DNA of 64,000 nt. Source: Phoronis australis. Its lineage: Eukaryota > Phoronida > Phoronidae. The translations under genes were made by a program, and so were the position numbers. The stretch spans positions 20,255-84,254 of the forward strand of contig NMRA01000907.1 of NCBI GenBank assembly GCA_002633005.1. The letters are read 5' to 3'. Of this stretch, positions 23,703-36,351 are shown in pieces (position 1 is the first letter of the stretch; every line of letters begins with the position of its first letter). The notes beneath the pieces were generated by a model. The model did not search any database, was not told the origin of the DNA, and saw only the letters and a program-made list of their open reading frames with translations.

Positions 23703-24044
23703 CCAAATGTAGTTAATACGTGTGCACGTCAATCAATCTGCTTATCATGTTATAGTCAGTGCGTACATGTAGCACCTTTTTGTTGATCTTAAGCAAGGTG
23801 CCACGTTTATCTATATGTTTGTTCGTTTATTGAAGTACGTAAACCTTTGATTTATTATGATAATTTTTTAATCAAAAGTCATATGTATGAATTAATAGTA
23901 AATAATTACTGTCCCGTTTTTATATTCCTTACTTGTATTATGTGTAATTCTATGGTATTGTACTGTGGTCCTCTTTGAAACCGCTTTGGCTTCCAGAATA
24001 TCCGGCTTATTACATCTTTATGCATGTACCTATATATTTTCATT

Positions 24045-24122
24045 TAACTTACCATTCAACAAGCCAGTAACTTTACCATTAAAGTTGAATTTACCGATAA
24101 ACTTACCATTAAACTTATCCTT
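24045..24122. repeat. Degenerate ~12-bp minisatellite (ACCATTAAACTT type), block 2
   Basis: Units TTAACTTACCATTCAA, TTTACCATTAAAGTTG and AACTTACCATTAAACTTATC repeat the motif of block 1, 1.3 kb away. The two blocks may be one array split by an insertion. Confidence 0.75.
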
Positions 24123-24649
24123 TTCTGCTGTTCCTGAAGATTGAGTTGGCAGCAACAAATTGTTTTGTAATTTTCATGTTGAAAATGTGGCCTACTAGTA
24201 GGGTTCACCGGTGGGCGGAGGTTATCAGTAGTCAATTCTCCGAATTAATAAACGACTCACTGGGACCTTCCAGGAATGGCGTCTGTATTTATTGTATTAC
24301 GGCTTACAGCCAAATATCCTTAGATCGTTTACATCTTTGTTCCGATCAATATCCCGGGGACAGGTCTCAAAAATACGCAAAAGGATGAAGAAAGTAAAAT
24401 GCACGCTCTCGCGTGGCAGCTAAGACAGGAACAGGGTCAGCTCTGTCGGCCGATAAAACATATGTGTAGTAATAAGTATGGGTAGTACTTTAGCCAAAGA
24501 AAGCTGAAGATTCGAGAGTATAGTACATGTATTTTTAAGACCACAAACACGCAACGCCATTTTTTCTTGGAGAACATCCATACTGTAATGATCGGCAAGG
24601 CTAGAAACTCCAGCAGAAAAATGGATACTGTAGTGTCGCGTATTAACGC

Positions 24650-25145
24650 TGGTCCTTCAATAAGCGCCGGCTTTGAATATGAGCCTGGTAAAAGTCAATT
24701 AAAAACATCATTTTTAATAAGCGCAGGGTCAACCACCGGGAGCTTTAAATGAAGACCTATTGAAAAAGCAATTCGGAAGGAAACTCGGTATAATTTTCTG
24801 CATTGTTTATGTCATACTGTAAGTCAACGTAGTGCCGGTAGTTATTGAATATGTGCGTTGCAATCAAATCATGAGTGACGTAATGGTCGTTTTAAGAAAA
24901 TATGTAACGCGCAGTCCCGCAAACGTGTGGATATCGTTGTCAAGTGAAACAAACATTGTTCAAAACCACGTTTATAAGTGAAAAGATATTAAACTTACAT
25001 GTACACGATGCAGTTGGCAACAACAGTCAACAGTAAGTGAGCGCCTTGTCTGCAAAATTGGCTTTGTTGAATAAGCACTGTGGTTTGAAACAAGCGCCAG
25101 ATTGGAATAAGCACCAGGTCGAAAATTGTAGACAAAGCACCTAGG
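24650..25145. repeat. Scattered AATAAGCGCC-type degenerate repeat
   Basis: AATAAGCGCCGG, AATAAGCGCAGGG, AATAAGCACTG, CAAGCGCCAGA and AATAAGCACCAGG occur at about 24660, 24716, 25070, 25100 and 25113, each followed by a GGTTTGAA-like half. It looks like a strongly diverged minisatellite. Confidence 0.5.
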
Positions 25146-27777
25146 CGTTAATTCGCGACACTCCTCTATTTTGATTTACGAGGGCGTGTTTCATGAGAAC
25201 TGATTTTAAGACTTTAGACAGGAATTTGGTCTTGCGACCCACATAATTCTTTCTGAAAAATAATTTCAACTGAATTTAGCAAAATAATAAATGCACAAAA
25301 AACGTATCGAGAATGGCATTGATGTACCTGTAGTTTTATCCCACCGGACATTATTCCGTGGAATAACGTCGAGTGCGATATTAGCTCCTCTACGCCAATC
25401 GAGGTGCGTTTTTTATTTATCCCATACGCTTCGAATTCCTAAGTTACTTTCAATGTTTCGGTAGATTTTTAAATACTTCACTCAGGCTGTTCAAGCGGCG
25501 GATCACATTCTATATGTACATGTATGTGCCAGCGCTTTAGGTTACAAATTTTCTCATGTGAAAGAAGCAGTTTCAAATGTCAGAAAAAGGGTAATTTGTT
25601 AAGATCACGCTCATTCAATGCAACGACGTTATCATGTACACGTATAAAGACAATCGTGTGCAGTGGTTTTCCCGAATGTATATGAAGTAATGTTCTCGAC
25701 AATGTCACGCTGAATTTCGAAATAGCTGCGCCATGATAATGAAGTTTTGCTATCGCCCCAGACAGCGACCAGGTCTCTGGTTAACAGACGTTCAACGCCA
25801 CCTATAGATCCCATGTAATGAGGACGGGAGGTTTTAACCTATTCATATAAACACTGTTTTAACACCTTTCCTGGTATTATAATGCCGTGAAATTCCCATT
25901 GCTGTGCGGTAACAGGTACCAATGCCTTATGGAAAAAGGCAAAAAATTAAAATATCAATAAATGAACAAGGACACGATGTTCCATACATGTATATTTCCT
26001 ACTGCGAAAACAATCAGCGACAAAGCCAGTGTCTGAGGCACATAAAGCGGTAGAATTTCGATCCTAGCCGGATTTCTGTCCTGCAAATCTGAATTGGGGT
26101 CAAGCGGACTTCATTTTCCTGCTCTCGTTATAAAGAGCGCTTATACTATATGAAGTCCTCGTTTGACGCGTTTACTACATAAGCCAACAATAGAGTACAT
26201 GTATATTAGCCTGCGCGAAAGTAGTTCACTTTAGTCTGTCATTTTGCTCGGTACACGGCGCTTTTTGTAAACATGGTGGCTCGCGATTTCTCGTTTAGCC
26301 AGTAGGCCTATCGCGTTTCTGGATCAATGTAAGTGTTACTGAACAACTGTTGTAAATGCCGACTCAGATCAATCCCCGAAACGGAAATCTAACCTAGACC
26401 AGCCATGTACGGTTGTAATTGTATAAAAATTGAGCATACGTCGCGATTCTACTCGGGGATTCCATCGATAGGGCATTCCCCGAGTACCCTATGCATGACA
26501 AGGGAGATAAGTCTTCATTTTGATACATAAACGAATCTACAAATTCAGATTTTCTCCACTACAAGGATTATAATAACAATTTTTAAGAACTTAGTTCCAA
26601 CTTCTACAAAACTCATTCAAATTACAACAATGGCGAATCGTTTTTCTGCGGTTTATTTGGCGCGGATACGAACCGATATGATCTCGCCTGATCTAGCCTC
26701 ATCACCCGTTTTCAGTGGTGTTTTGTAAATGTGACTTGCCATATGTGAAAGACTAGTCGCCAACCGACTAGAGCTACGTCTTTCGTGAAAATGCTTTTGA
26801 CGAACATTGTGTCTAGTAAACATGGTTAAAGTCGGCCGTTAAGTAAGACTGTCGTGTTTGTCATCTCATGAAAAAGTTGAGTTTCGGTCTTCGTTAACGA
26901 TAACTATTTACGATTGAGGAAAGTCTTTCTCGTTAATTAGAAATAAAAAGTTGTTGATGTTCCCCAATTTTGTGTACAAGACACATGGATGTAGAAACGT
27001 TCCGACGAAATCTGTGAGCACTAGCAATATCTTCTCTGCTTTTTGTGATTACGGCAACATATGCATCGTCGTTGTAGTTTTGAGAAGACCTGAATTGTTT
27101 GATAGCCACCAGTTTCTTTCAGATAATTTTACAGCCTAGGTATAATTTGCTTAAATTATCCCAGTAACTAGCAGTCACAGACAATGCATACATTCACCAT
27201 TTTGAATCATTAATTTCAGGATGACCAGACCAACATGCTTTGTTTTTGAATCGTTGATGATTTCGATGTTCTTGTTGGCAACGGAAATAGAATTCTATCA
27301 TTTGACGGTAAGGAATATAACGAGACGGATTTTATGAGAGGAAAAGACTTAACTCGATTTTCGTTTTTATCCAGCCAAAGAAGGAGAAATACTACTTATT
27401 ATTTAATGTAAATATTCGACCGCTTTTAAATCTGTGACTGGTTAAAAAGTATGCAATAGAAATTATCCATGTCACTGAGCAGGAGGATAATTATCCTTCC
27501 TATCACTTAAAGAGGCTTTGAACGCAAAAACAGACTAAATTGTATAATTCAAACTGGTTCTCTACCACTGAAACAGAACTTAGCGTGTACATCCCCTTAT
27601 ATTGAAAATGTGACCTTTGACATTTGATGTAAGCAAAACAATCGCGACTTCAAGTAGCACCCGATTAAGAGGAACTTGATGTTTAAAATTGTTACAAAGT
27701 ATCGTACATGTAATATTCAAAAGATGTTCTAAAATGCGATTGGAATTACGATTAGGAAAGCTCTTGTTTCACTGTCA
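25146..27777. other. Gene-poor interval
   Basis: No exon is recognised. A hairpin with 12-bp arms (TACTCGGGGATT at 26450-26461 against ATTCCCCGAGTA at 26475-26486, one mismatch) lies here. Small frames at 25632-25814 and 26951-27139 show no domain. Confidence 0.4.
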
Positions 27778-27886
27778 TTCATCATACTGTGCTGTCCCAT
27801 CATACTGTGCTGTCCCATCATACTGTGCTGTCCCATCATACTGTGCTGTCCCATCATACTGTGCTGTCCCATCATACTGTGCTGTC
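27778..27886. repeat. 18-bp minisatellite, six near-perfect copies
   Basis: The unit CATACTGTGCTGTCCCAT is repeated six times with almost no divergence. As 18 is a multiple of three, each frame reads as a hexapeptide repeat (SYCAVP in one). Those frames are a consequence of the repeat and not evidence of a gene. Confidence 0.95.
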
Positions 27887-28391
27887 AACTTCAGATTCGG
27901 AGTTCGATCACTCATCATATTCTGACATTAATATCTTTGTCAGTCAGCTTTTTTCGACTGGCTGTGAGTGCATGCGTACGCTTATCATACGTGAGACGAA
28001 GATTAGAAACTGTGTGGTGACTACAGAGTTTTAAGAATTGGGAATTTTGTGACATTTCGTGGACACTCATTCACAAGGAAAGTTGCAAAATGATACTTTA
28101 GTCAGGAATTATTGTTTAAAATATATTTTTGACCGGCTTTTGCGTTCGATGCCTCTTAAATAGTCACGAAAACCAACTACATTTTGTGAATTCGCTGAAA
28201 ATATTTCCCCCAAATAGACAATTTACGGAAAGGGGATGCCGGAGTGGTATCAAAAGTAGAAATGTGCGCTTGTCATTGCTTTTGGTGCCCGAAATGACAA
28301 GGTTATGTCATGCTTTGATCGCCTTCAAATACCACATGTGGAGATAATGCGACAGGATTTGAGTAAGGTAATGCGCTGGTGATGGCTATCG

Positions 28392-30386
28392 GTTAAATCA
28401 CAATCAAGGTCCATATTCGAGAGTTGACTGTGTTACGGACTAAAATAATATTTTTGGTCACTTACCAAATGCCAAATGAATATCATATGCAAAGAGTTAT
28501 TTAGATGTGCAAATTAAAAAAGATTCATCAAAATCGGACAATGTTTGAGAAATTTATGCATGTTTTTGTCTATGAATTTGATACATTTTTAGCGTTACGA
28601 GTGGCCATTTTAAAAATTACAGTTTTCAACTGTCAACAGTAGAAAATAAATTTATTTCAATTGCTTTGATATAACTGGGAATAACTTGAGTCACTTTCAG
28701 AATAACTTAGATGAAGTTGTGCTTCATCATTGAGAAATGGTAGCGTTCATCATGAAAGAGGCACTCGTTACGAAATTTATAATTCTATGTTTCTAACCCT
28801 CACCTATTGGAAAGAAGGTCAAAAACTTAAGTTCACATTCTGTAATGAAAAGAACTGCAGAATATGTTAGCCTAGGCAACACAATGAATTATTCAATATC
28901 TAAAAAAACTATTGACTGGGTTATGCTATGGTGAAAATGGCCCAAAAGGCTAACAAAATGTAGTGTACGTACCCCCATGTGGAATTCAGTAACACAAATG
29001 GTCATTGCAAATGAAATTATTGCCCTTTGAATAACAATATGGTGCTTATTATCATCAAAGACAAATAAATAGCCAAACAACATTATGTTACCATGTGATG
29101 CAGAATTAGTGACGTAGTGTAGGTACATGTACCTCTGTTGTAGTGTACGTACCCCCATTTTAACAAATGCCATGAAATTGAAATATCACTTGGTAAGTGA
29201 GCAACATTGATCATAGACTGTTTCCTTAAAAATGTTAGGTTGAAAGGTGTTTATTGCAAAAGCATTTGTTAGGAGTGAAATATTTGCATTTGTGTAGTGT
29301 ACGTACCCCCATATTTTAATTTGTGCCTATTTTCAAAGTAGGGCAGATATGCACATGAATGCTGTGCTTTTTTTCTCTTTGAATTGATTTAATAAATCAA
29401 CTAACTCTCAGTAGATTATTAGTATTTAGGAACAAACCTGACATGTCATTGAAATGTAGTGTACGTACCCCTGTGTAGTGTACGTACCTCGACCTCTGTG
29501 CTATAAAGTATTGCCCACAGGTATTTTTACGTACTGCTGTTCTCATGAACAATAATGACATTTCCAGAATGCATCCAGTTTGACAAAAAACAATGGACAT
29601 TATTAAATTTGTGAGCAGTAAAATGCCACACAGGACTTTGATAGTAACATCCTAGAAGACACGGCATGTGACAACTGATATTGCGGAGGCAGGCCCTCTA
29701 TCTCTCAAGACAACTTGCAAAAAACAACTAGTAGAGGCGGCACAAAACTGGAGATTATCCCATACATTTTTAACTTAGTCAAAATTTGACGTTGATTGGC
29801 TGTGCATACTGTACGTACCCCTCAACCAGTACCATATTTTACTGTTTGCAAGTTGAACATTGGGCCTAGCATTGCTTTAGCTATTTTGACCAACTGGTGA
29901 ATGTGTTGAAAACTACGCAAATGGCATCGATATTTTTTTTTTTGAAAAAAGTAGTTACTTGTCATTTTCTTTTTGTAAGAATCATATTGCAAGATAAGAA
30001 GTTCTCATTATACTGTGTTAAGATATGCAATGTATCATCATCTAGAACAACTTGATCAGCACGGTACTAACTTTTCTTACTTTAGTATCTTATACTTCTG
30101 CAATTTGATCAAGAACTTACATGTATTAAAGTAACAGCTGCATTAGGAATTTTTGCATGTGAGAAGTGGGCTGTGACCAGAAATTGTGATGTACGTACAT
30201 GTACCCTTTTATACAACAGCGATGCATTACGCCATACAATTTTAGTCGGTGGTTCTTGTGCAAAATTATTTTAGTTTACAAACCTCGAATGATGGTACTT
30301 TAAAATAACCTAGCTTTTCCAGTTATATGACAACCTTCATTTTTCAACAAAAGTGGTCACCGAAGATGGACCTTGAGTGTGCCCTT
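28392..30386. repeat. Dispersed ~1.9-2.0 kb repeat, copy B (GTACGTAC family)
   Basis: Same orientation and order as copy A at 1010-2886. GTACGTAC cores lie at 28965, 29145, 29299, 29461, 29480, 29811 and 30191, with a variant GTAGGTAC at 29119. It holds a ~95-base segment (with the 29811 core) that copy A lacks. It ends about 140 bases before the first GPCR exon, so it may supply sequence to that gene's upstream region. No ORF of note. Confidence 0.8.
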
Positions 30387-30508
30387 ATCGAATCCAGTGG
30401 CTTGCTATGCGACCGCTGGTGGATGCGCTGTCTCAACTAAGTTCGTGTCTCATATTTCATGTCATAGGTATTGTTAGACCGAAAATTTATAAAAACTTTA
30501 ATTGATGC

Positions 30509-30523
30509 TCTTTTTTCAAACAG
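30509..30523 (+). other. Probable 3' splice site of a 5' UTR intron
   Basis: A pyrimidine-rich CTCTTTTTTCAAACAG tract ends in AG 22 bases before the GPCR ATG. The minus-strand paralogue has the same layout (acceptor AG at 41658-41657, ATG 25 bases on). The upstream non-coding exon was not located. Confidence 0.55.
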
Positions 30524-30545
30524 GGTTCTTCAGTTTGCTCTCAAC

Positions 30546-31583
30546 ATGACGTCATCCAGTCCTGATATTCTGAATGGGACAGTCGTTATTCAGGAACTCA
30601 ACCAGGAACTCATCGTCGCAGAATGCGTGATTATCTCTCTCTACATTTTAATAGGAACTCTGGGAAACCTTCTTATAATATTTGCCATTTTGATTCAAAA
30701 AGAAGTCCGCAAAAATGTTGGCAATGCCCTTATAATAAACCTGGCGCTATCCGATCTCCTTATGTCAGGATTTTTGTTGCCAATTTTGCTGGCCAATTCT
30801 CTGTCTAATTACGCTATCCTGACTGACAGCGCGCTCTGTGTTGTCGCGGACATTATCCAACGTTTCAGCATTGTCTTGTCTGCGTACAGCATGCCCCTTA
30901 TTGCTTTCAATCGATTCGTCAATATTTGCCGCAACAATATGTACGCAACATTATTTTCAAAGCGCCGTACGTTCTGCATGATAGTTGGATTGCACGTGTT
31001 CTCGGTAATTGCCACCATTTTAAGGTTGGTGAACTTCGGGAACAACAGAAAAGAACAGTCTTGCGAAATGAATGATAATAACAAGACATTCAACACAACA
31101 AGCACTGCCATAGTTGTTACCTTCGTACTCATACCATCATTGCTGACTAGTTTTTTTTACTTTCGAATTTTTATTAAAATTCGTAACAGCACGTTTGCCA
31201 CAGGACAGAGTCTTCACAAGAAAAAATCCATCAATACTTTGTTTCTGGTCTTTTCACTATACGTCATATCGTGGTCGCCACTGCTCGTGCGCATTCTTGT
31301 AGATCCGCGCGGCCTCTGGCCACGTGAAGCCCACAAAATCGTCATGTGGATTGGATTCTCTAATTCCTGCCTTAACAGTTTCATTTATGGATTAAGATCT
31401 CAACAGTTTCGTAAAGGATACATGCGAGTCCTTTGTTTCTGGAACAGTGCTCATCACCACGTCAACGCCATCCATCCCACGTCGTTGGAACTTGCGACTT
31501 CCTCGTACAACGTGTCGACGCTGCGCACTAGTGAAAAAGTGATGCCATTTGGTCCACCCTTAGAGTCCATTAGGCATGTTTAA
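30546..31583 (+). CDS. Class A (rhodopsin-like) GPCR, melatonin-receptor-like
   Basis: A single coding exon gives 345 residues with seven hydrophobic segments. Family marks are GxxGN in TM1 (Asn41), LALSDL in TM2 (Asp70), Cys98 at the top of TM3 with a partner Cys173 in extracellular loop 2, SWSP in TM6 and a TM7/helix-8 reading NSFIYGLRSQQFRKGY. The DRY motif is NRF (122-124) and NPxxY is NSxxY. Similar changes (NRY, NAxxY) mark melatonin receptors, which it otherwise resembles; the ligand is unknown. N-terminal Asn10 lies in an N-G-T glycosylation site. The frame stays open upstream to about 30471, but without an ATG. A TCTTTTTTCAAACAG acceptor ends at 30523, so a spliced 5' UTR exon 22 bases before this ATG decides the start. 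Paralogue of the gene at 40678-41631. Confidence 0.85.
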   Translation: MTSSSPDILNGTVVIQELNQELIVAECVIISLYILIGTLGNLLIIFAILIQKEVRKNVGNALIINLALSDLLMSGFLLPILLANSLSNYAILTDSALCVVADIIQRFSIVLSAYSMPLIAFNRFVNICRNNMYATLFSKRRTFCMIVGLHVFSVIATILRLVNFGNNRKEQSCEMNDNNKTFNTTSTAIVVTFVLIPSLLTSFFYFRIFIKIRNSTFATGQSLHKKKSINTLFLVFSLYVISWSPLLVRILVDPRGLWPREAHKIVMWIGFSNSCLNSFIYGLRSQQFRKGYMRVLCFWNSAHHHVNAIHPTSLELATSSYNVSTLRTSEKVMPFGPPLESIRHV

Positions 31584-34500
31584 CTTGCCCATCTTAGGCC
31601 TACATGTATGGCCTAGAGCTTGGACATAAGTCGCGGTGGAAAGTTTCAATCGAAGGTACACAAATCCAAAAGGTATTTCTGATATTGGGAAAACAGTTAA
31701 ATTGTATCAACGGCAGCTGCTTAAATAAGAAATAGGGTTGTGACTCAAGGAATCAGTCGCTAACTGGCAATATATCTGATGCCATCAACTGTTTGTACGG
31801 AACGCCTGCCAATAGAGGACGTTTTCCTGTGACACATTCCTGTACAGAGCAAATGCGAGTGTCAGTGCATTTCAAGGCACCGACTTATCTATTTTCTGAT
31901 GGAGTATACTTAATTCCATTTCTGAATTCGGTAAGACTTAAAAAGTATTGAGAAAATGGACTTGAACATGCCGGCGACGACACGACCAGTGTTGAACGTG
32001 AATGATGTCGATGGAAACTACCAGTTGTAAGCTTGGCGGATCTTTACCAAAGATGTAATTTATTTGATTACTTTCCATTGAAGTACATTATATCTACGCT
32101 GTACGTAGACTCCCTTCTAGCTGTTTACCCAGTCAGCTAGCGGCATGAAAAGTATTGTCAAAATATTTAGTATACAGCTTTGCAACAAGGCTACAGTCTC
32201 TTTTCCTCCTGCTGTAGTTTGAACGCGTGCTCGGAAGTTTGGTGCACCGCAAAAGCAGTACAGGGCACTCCAAAACGTGTATGTATTGGGGCTCACAAAA
32301 AGCGTTTTTGCACACCTTCTCTTTAAAATGCTTTACTAGAGAGGGTCTGGGCCCGCCCGGCCACCTTTTCACTGCGTCACTGCAGACAGATCTTTGCTGG
32401 GAAAGACCATTGCCAGAAAAAGGATACGACATTCACATTTAGCGTTACAAAACTGCCAATGTCTCAGAGCACTCAATATTCCTGTTTGATTCATGGAGAG
32501 ATATGAGCCCTTGAAACCATTTTGATCATTTTTACTTTTAGCGGATAAACATTGCCATAGCTTTTTTGAAACGTGACGACAATGTTGTGAGTGCAAGGCG
32601 TGCTTTCTGTGAGCTTATCTGTTGCCTATTAGTAGTTGAGGTAGTTGCATGTCCCGAGATTGAACATCATGTACCACTTGCATGTACTGTATGTTTAAAT
32701 ACGCAGGTTGGAGGTCAGTATGGTGAGGGCAGTGGTCAAAGTCTGTAACTAATTAATGAGGACTTTCGAAACCTTAGACTTACAAGTTTTGCAACCTATT
32801 TATGTTCTTCTGAGGTCTGTTTTACGGTAAAAACGTACGGAGACCGGTATAGTGTAATTTTCTGTATGCCGGAAGAGGTGGGGATATCATTATTGCACTT
32901 ATTGTACTTACGGCAATTTTTCAAAACCGGACTGAGTTTTATCCCCAAAACATTGAAAAACTTAAGAGGACAGACTTCATCCTTACATCAGGGAATAAGT
33001 CGTACCTTTTGGCTGAATCCCTTAGGCATATATCCCTACTTTCCTTCTCAAACGGCTTCTTCTGTGGTACCGTGACAAATAATGTTTGCATAACGGACAT
33101 TAGAATAACAAATCAACAATATTTAAGCTGCAGACTTATAAGTTGTGAGTGAAGTAGCTGACACCAATACAACAATTTGGGTGCTAAGTTTTAGTTTCAA
33201 TGATTCGGAAATTTTAATTCCATGCTCAGATGGCTCAATATATTTATGTCATGAGTGCATTATATCAGGGGTCTCTTGTGACTGGGACTCGTTCAGTTTA
33301 TGCTGTTGTCAGTGATGGGCACCGGCGGCTGAGTCGAACCGACCAGGAATTCACTTCAAAGATCTAGTTGTAGCTTGATGTTTACGACTTTGTCTTGGCC
33401 GAAATGTGACAATCTAGTATTTGCCCGCTAATTCCAAATCTTTCACAAAACCACTGTCGCTCAACTACTGTCGACTGCAAATGATGACTGTCCTAAGGTA
33501 CAACGCGAACTCCTCCGACCGATTGTATGCATTTTGTAAACTGGACCAGATATTCAAAATAAAGCGGGAACATACAAACAATGCTTATTTCATTTGAGGA
33601 GAAAGGCGGTTTTCACGATTACAATGTATATACGTCAAATACTAAGGAAACACCACACATATATAACCACATGTACCATGATGCGCATGCGCCAGAGCCA
33701 TTGTCTCAATAGTTTCAAAGACGCGGCAGCAATCGTATACTGGGTGTCTTAAAAATATTCACAGAAATTATTCTCAAGTGTGTACAAAGATAAGGTTTTA
33801 CTAGAAACTAACAGTGTTTTTTTCTCATTTTTGGTACCTTGAAGTTGATTTGGCCATGAGAAGAAGTGAGAAAAATTGCTACAGTGGATTCTACAGAGAA
33901 CAGATTTTTTAGCATCAAATGCAACATGTTGTGCGGAAACATGGCGGGTATCAGGCTTTCAGCAAAACTGAGCTACTTGTTGTGCGAAGGGAGACAAAAA
34001 TGGAAGGAACTGTTTCAATGTTTTTACTGAAAAAAGGCTACAGCTGAAGATAAGTGATCTTTCTGTGAAGCATGCAAAGTCTGTAAGAGAGGTAGTTTCG
34101 CAAAGTCTAAAAAAACAATTAGTCGCACTCTCTGCATGCATTAAGAGTCAACTGTGGCATTTCTTTGGATACGAAAAACATCCTTGGTCCCCTCCGAAAC
34201 AAAATCCTGATATCCATTATTCAGAGTATCTCTAGGAACGCTTTTGGGAAACCTTCCACTTACTCTGGCCGATACACAAAGAAACGCAATGCAACACAAA
34301 CTAACTTGAGATGCAAGATAAAAGTTAAATCTCACTTTTCAGTACGGCATAATTTCGAGGATACAAATAAAAGGATTAAACATCTAACCAATAACGTACC
34401 CTATATTTTTAGGTTACATTTATCAACAAATACAACAGAGTCCACATCAACCCATGTAGGCGAATTCCATTTCCCAATCGTCTGAGTTCAAGATGTTTCA

Positions 34501-36351
34501 GAATCCATCCCTGAACTGGGAATAGCCGTCGTATTCTCTGGCATAGGCGGCTCCAGAGATCCAGACCCCTCCTTTTCTCTTAGGTTTAGTGATACCAAAT
34601 CTAGAATTGTCAAATTGTTGACTTGGACCTCCCTTTTTAAAAGTCCTCGATCCGGCCGCCCCTTTAAAAAATCCTGGATCCGCCGTATTTGGGTATGTCC
34701 AGTGCTTAGCCAATCGGGCGCTCGATACAGAAAACAATTTCTCGTGACCTTTCAAAGCCACAGAACCTGCGCACGACTGGTGCACTGCATAGGAAATTTG
34801 ACCTCCTGCACTCGTTTTTATCATTTTAAAGGGGCGTGGAATGAGAGGACTCGTAAAAAATGCGCATGTACTTATTGGAGATGCTAAATTGCGAGTTAGT
34901 CGAATCACTTTGAATACCTCAAAAAATTTTCAGATTCACTATTGTTGAAATACTGACGAACTTAAACTGTTATTAAGTATTTTATCAATATTTATTGAAA
35001 AGAAACGTGATTATACAAGGACAAAGGGAGACATTCATGCACAAATACGGGCGCATGCGCGTGTATATGCAAATTTAGTCAGTCAGTGTTATTGCCTGAT
35101 AAGATGTAAGAAAATGTTTCCTCATGTTTCTTATACTTACATGTATAGTACCATTATTCAAAAGAAGAAAGTTCTGAAATTAGGTTCGTGTTTACCATTC
35201 CCTCAAAACCAAAAATATTGGTTATTGTATTGTTGACTTTTGCTAGATATTTGAATCTCTACATCTTAAGTGAATGCCATTTCAAAACCTTACATGTACC
35301 TTCTGCTTGAGGCAGTTTCTTGAAAATAAATTTTACGCTTACTGTATGTACGGATGTTAGTAATAGGAAGGGTCAAGTGGCAAATTAACGCTGTTTAGCC
35401 GTTGAATGCTAAACTAAGAAAAAATAAGGTGTGTCATTACAAAGAGCGGCCCTTTGTCCAAGGAATGTAATTATTTCCCTTGTTTCGGGACATATATTAA
35501 TGGGGTAATTATGTTCTTAGTTCTCGGAAATCACACGTGAACAATTTGAGAACAATTTCATAACGGTAAGTGACCTAATTAAGAAGATTGCTTTCTGTCA
35601 CGGATAACGTGTTTATATCCGTTTTACATCTAGTGAGCATTATACAGCAACTTTACTATAGGAAGTGTTATGGAGCTCGTGGGGCTCGAGTTCCCTCCTT
35701 TTCCTAGACACGGCCAAAAAGCACAACTGGCATACAGCTATTAGGTGCTACAGCTACAGTTTTCCTTCGAAAAGTTGGTCACCTTACAGCATCCTATAGA
35801 TCCGCCATTACTACATGTAGAAGCGAGATTGTTCTGCAATGAATTTCTTCAATCAGCACATTTAGAACAACAAACCGACACAGCTTTCGGAAACTCTCAA
35901 GTAAATTTTCGACATACTCGAGGGTACATATACATGAACAGCTGATTGAAGATTACGTAAGCCTTAATGTCAATTCCGTACATTTAGTCAAATATCTACA
36001 GAATTACAGAATTTAATTCAGCAAAACCTTGCATTTTCTGAAAGTAGAAGTTACATAGGATTTGGGTTTTGACTTTATACCACCTGCCACTAATCATTTC
36101 TAGGTATATTTCGCAAAAAGTAAGGTACGTTCATTGCAAAACAACAGGATAAATAACGTAACCAAATTTCGTGTTCTATAAATGTTTCAGAAGAAATCTC
36201 AAAAACAATGTTACAGTTTTTAAAATCACAGTTTCGTTTTTGCTTGTGCAACATTTTTTATGAAAATAATACAAGACCTCTCATGCAACACAGTAACATT
36301 TAAAAAAATCCTAAGCCTTTTCTAGAACATGTTAATAAAAATAACAGCGGA
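31584..36351. other. Gene-poor interval downstream of the GPCR
   Basis: Short frames at 32133-32442, 32566-32748, 34165-34485 and 34498-34908 overlap antisense frames and have no domain I recognise. Near 34655-34690 a segment around CTTTAAAAAATCCTGGATCC resembles a common dispersed repeat end; a similar GACGGATCCAGGGTTTT word lies at about 39850. No clear polyadenylation site for the GPCR was found. Confidence 0.35.

Noticed and set aside
27689-28034. Cys/His-rich hexapeptide-repeat proteins
   Set aside because: Both frames are direct translations of an 18-bp minisatellite with no gene context.
30471-30545. N-terminal extension of the plus-strand GPCR
   Set aside because: The extension starts at TTG, not ATG, and contains a pyrimidine tract and AG acceptor, so it is intron or 5' UTR.
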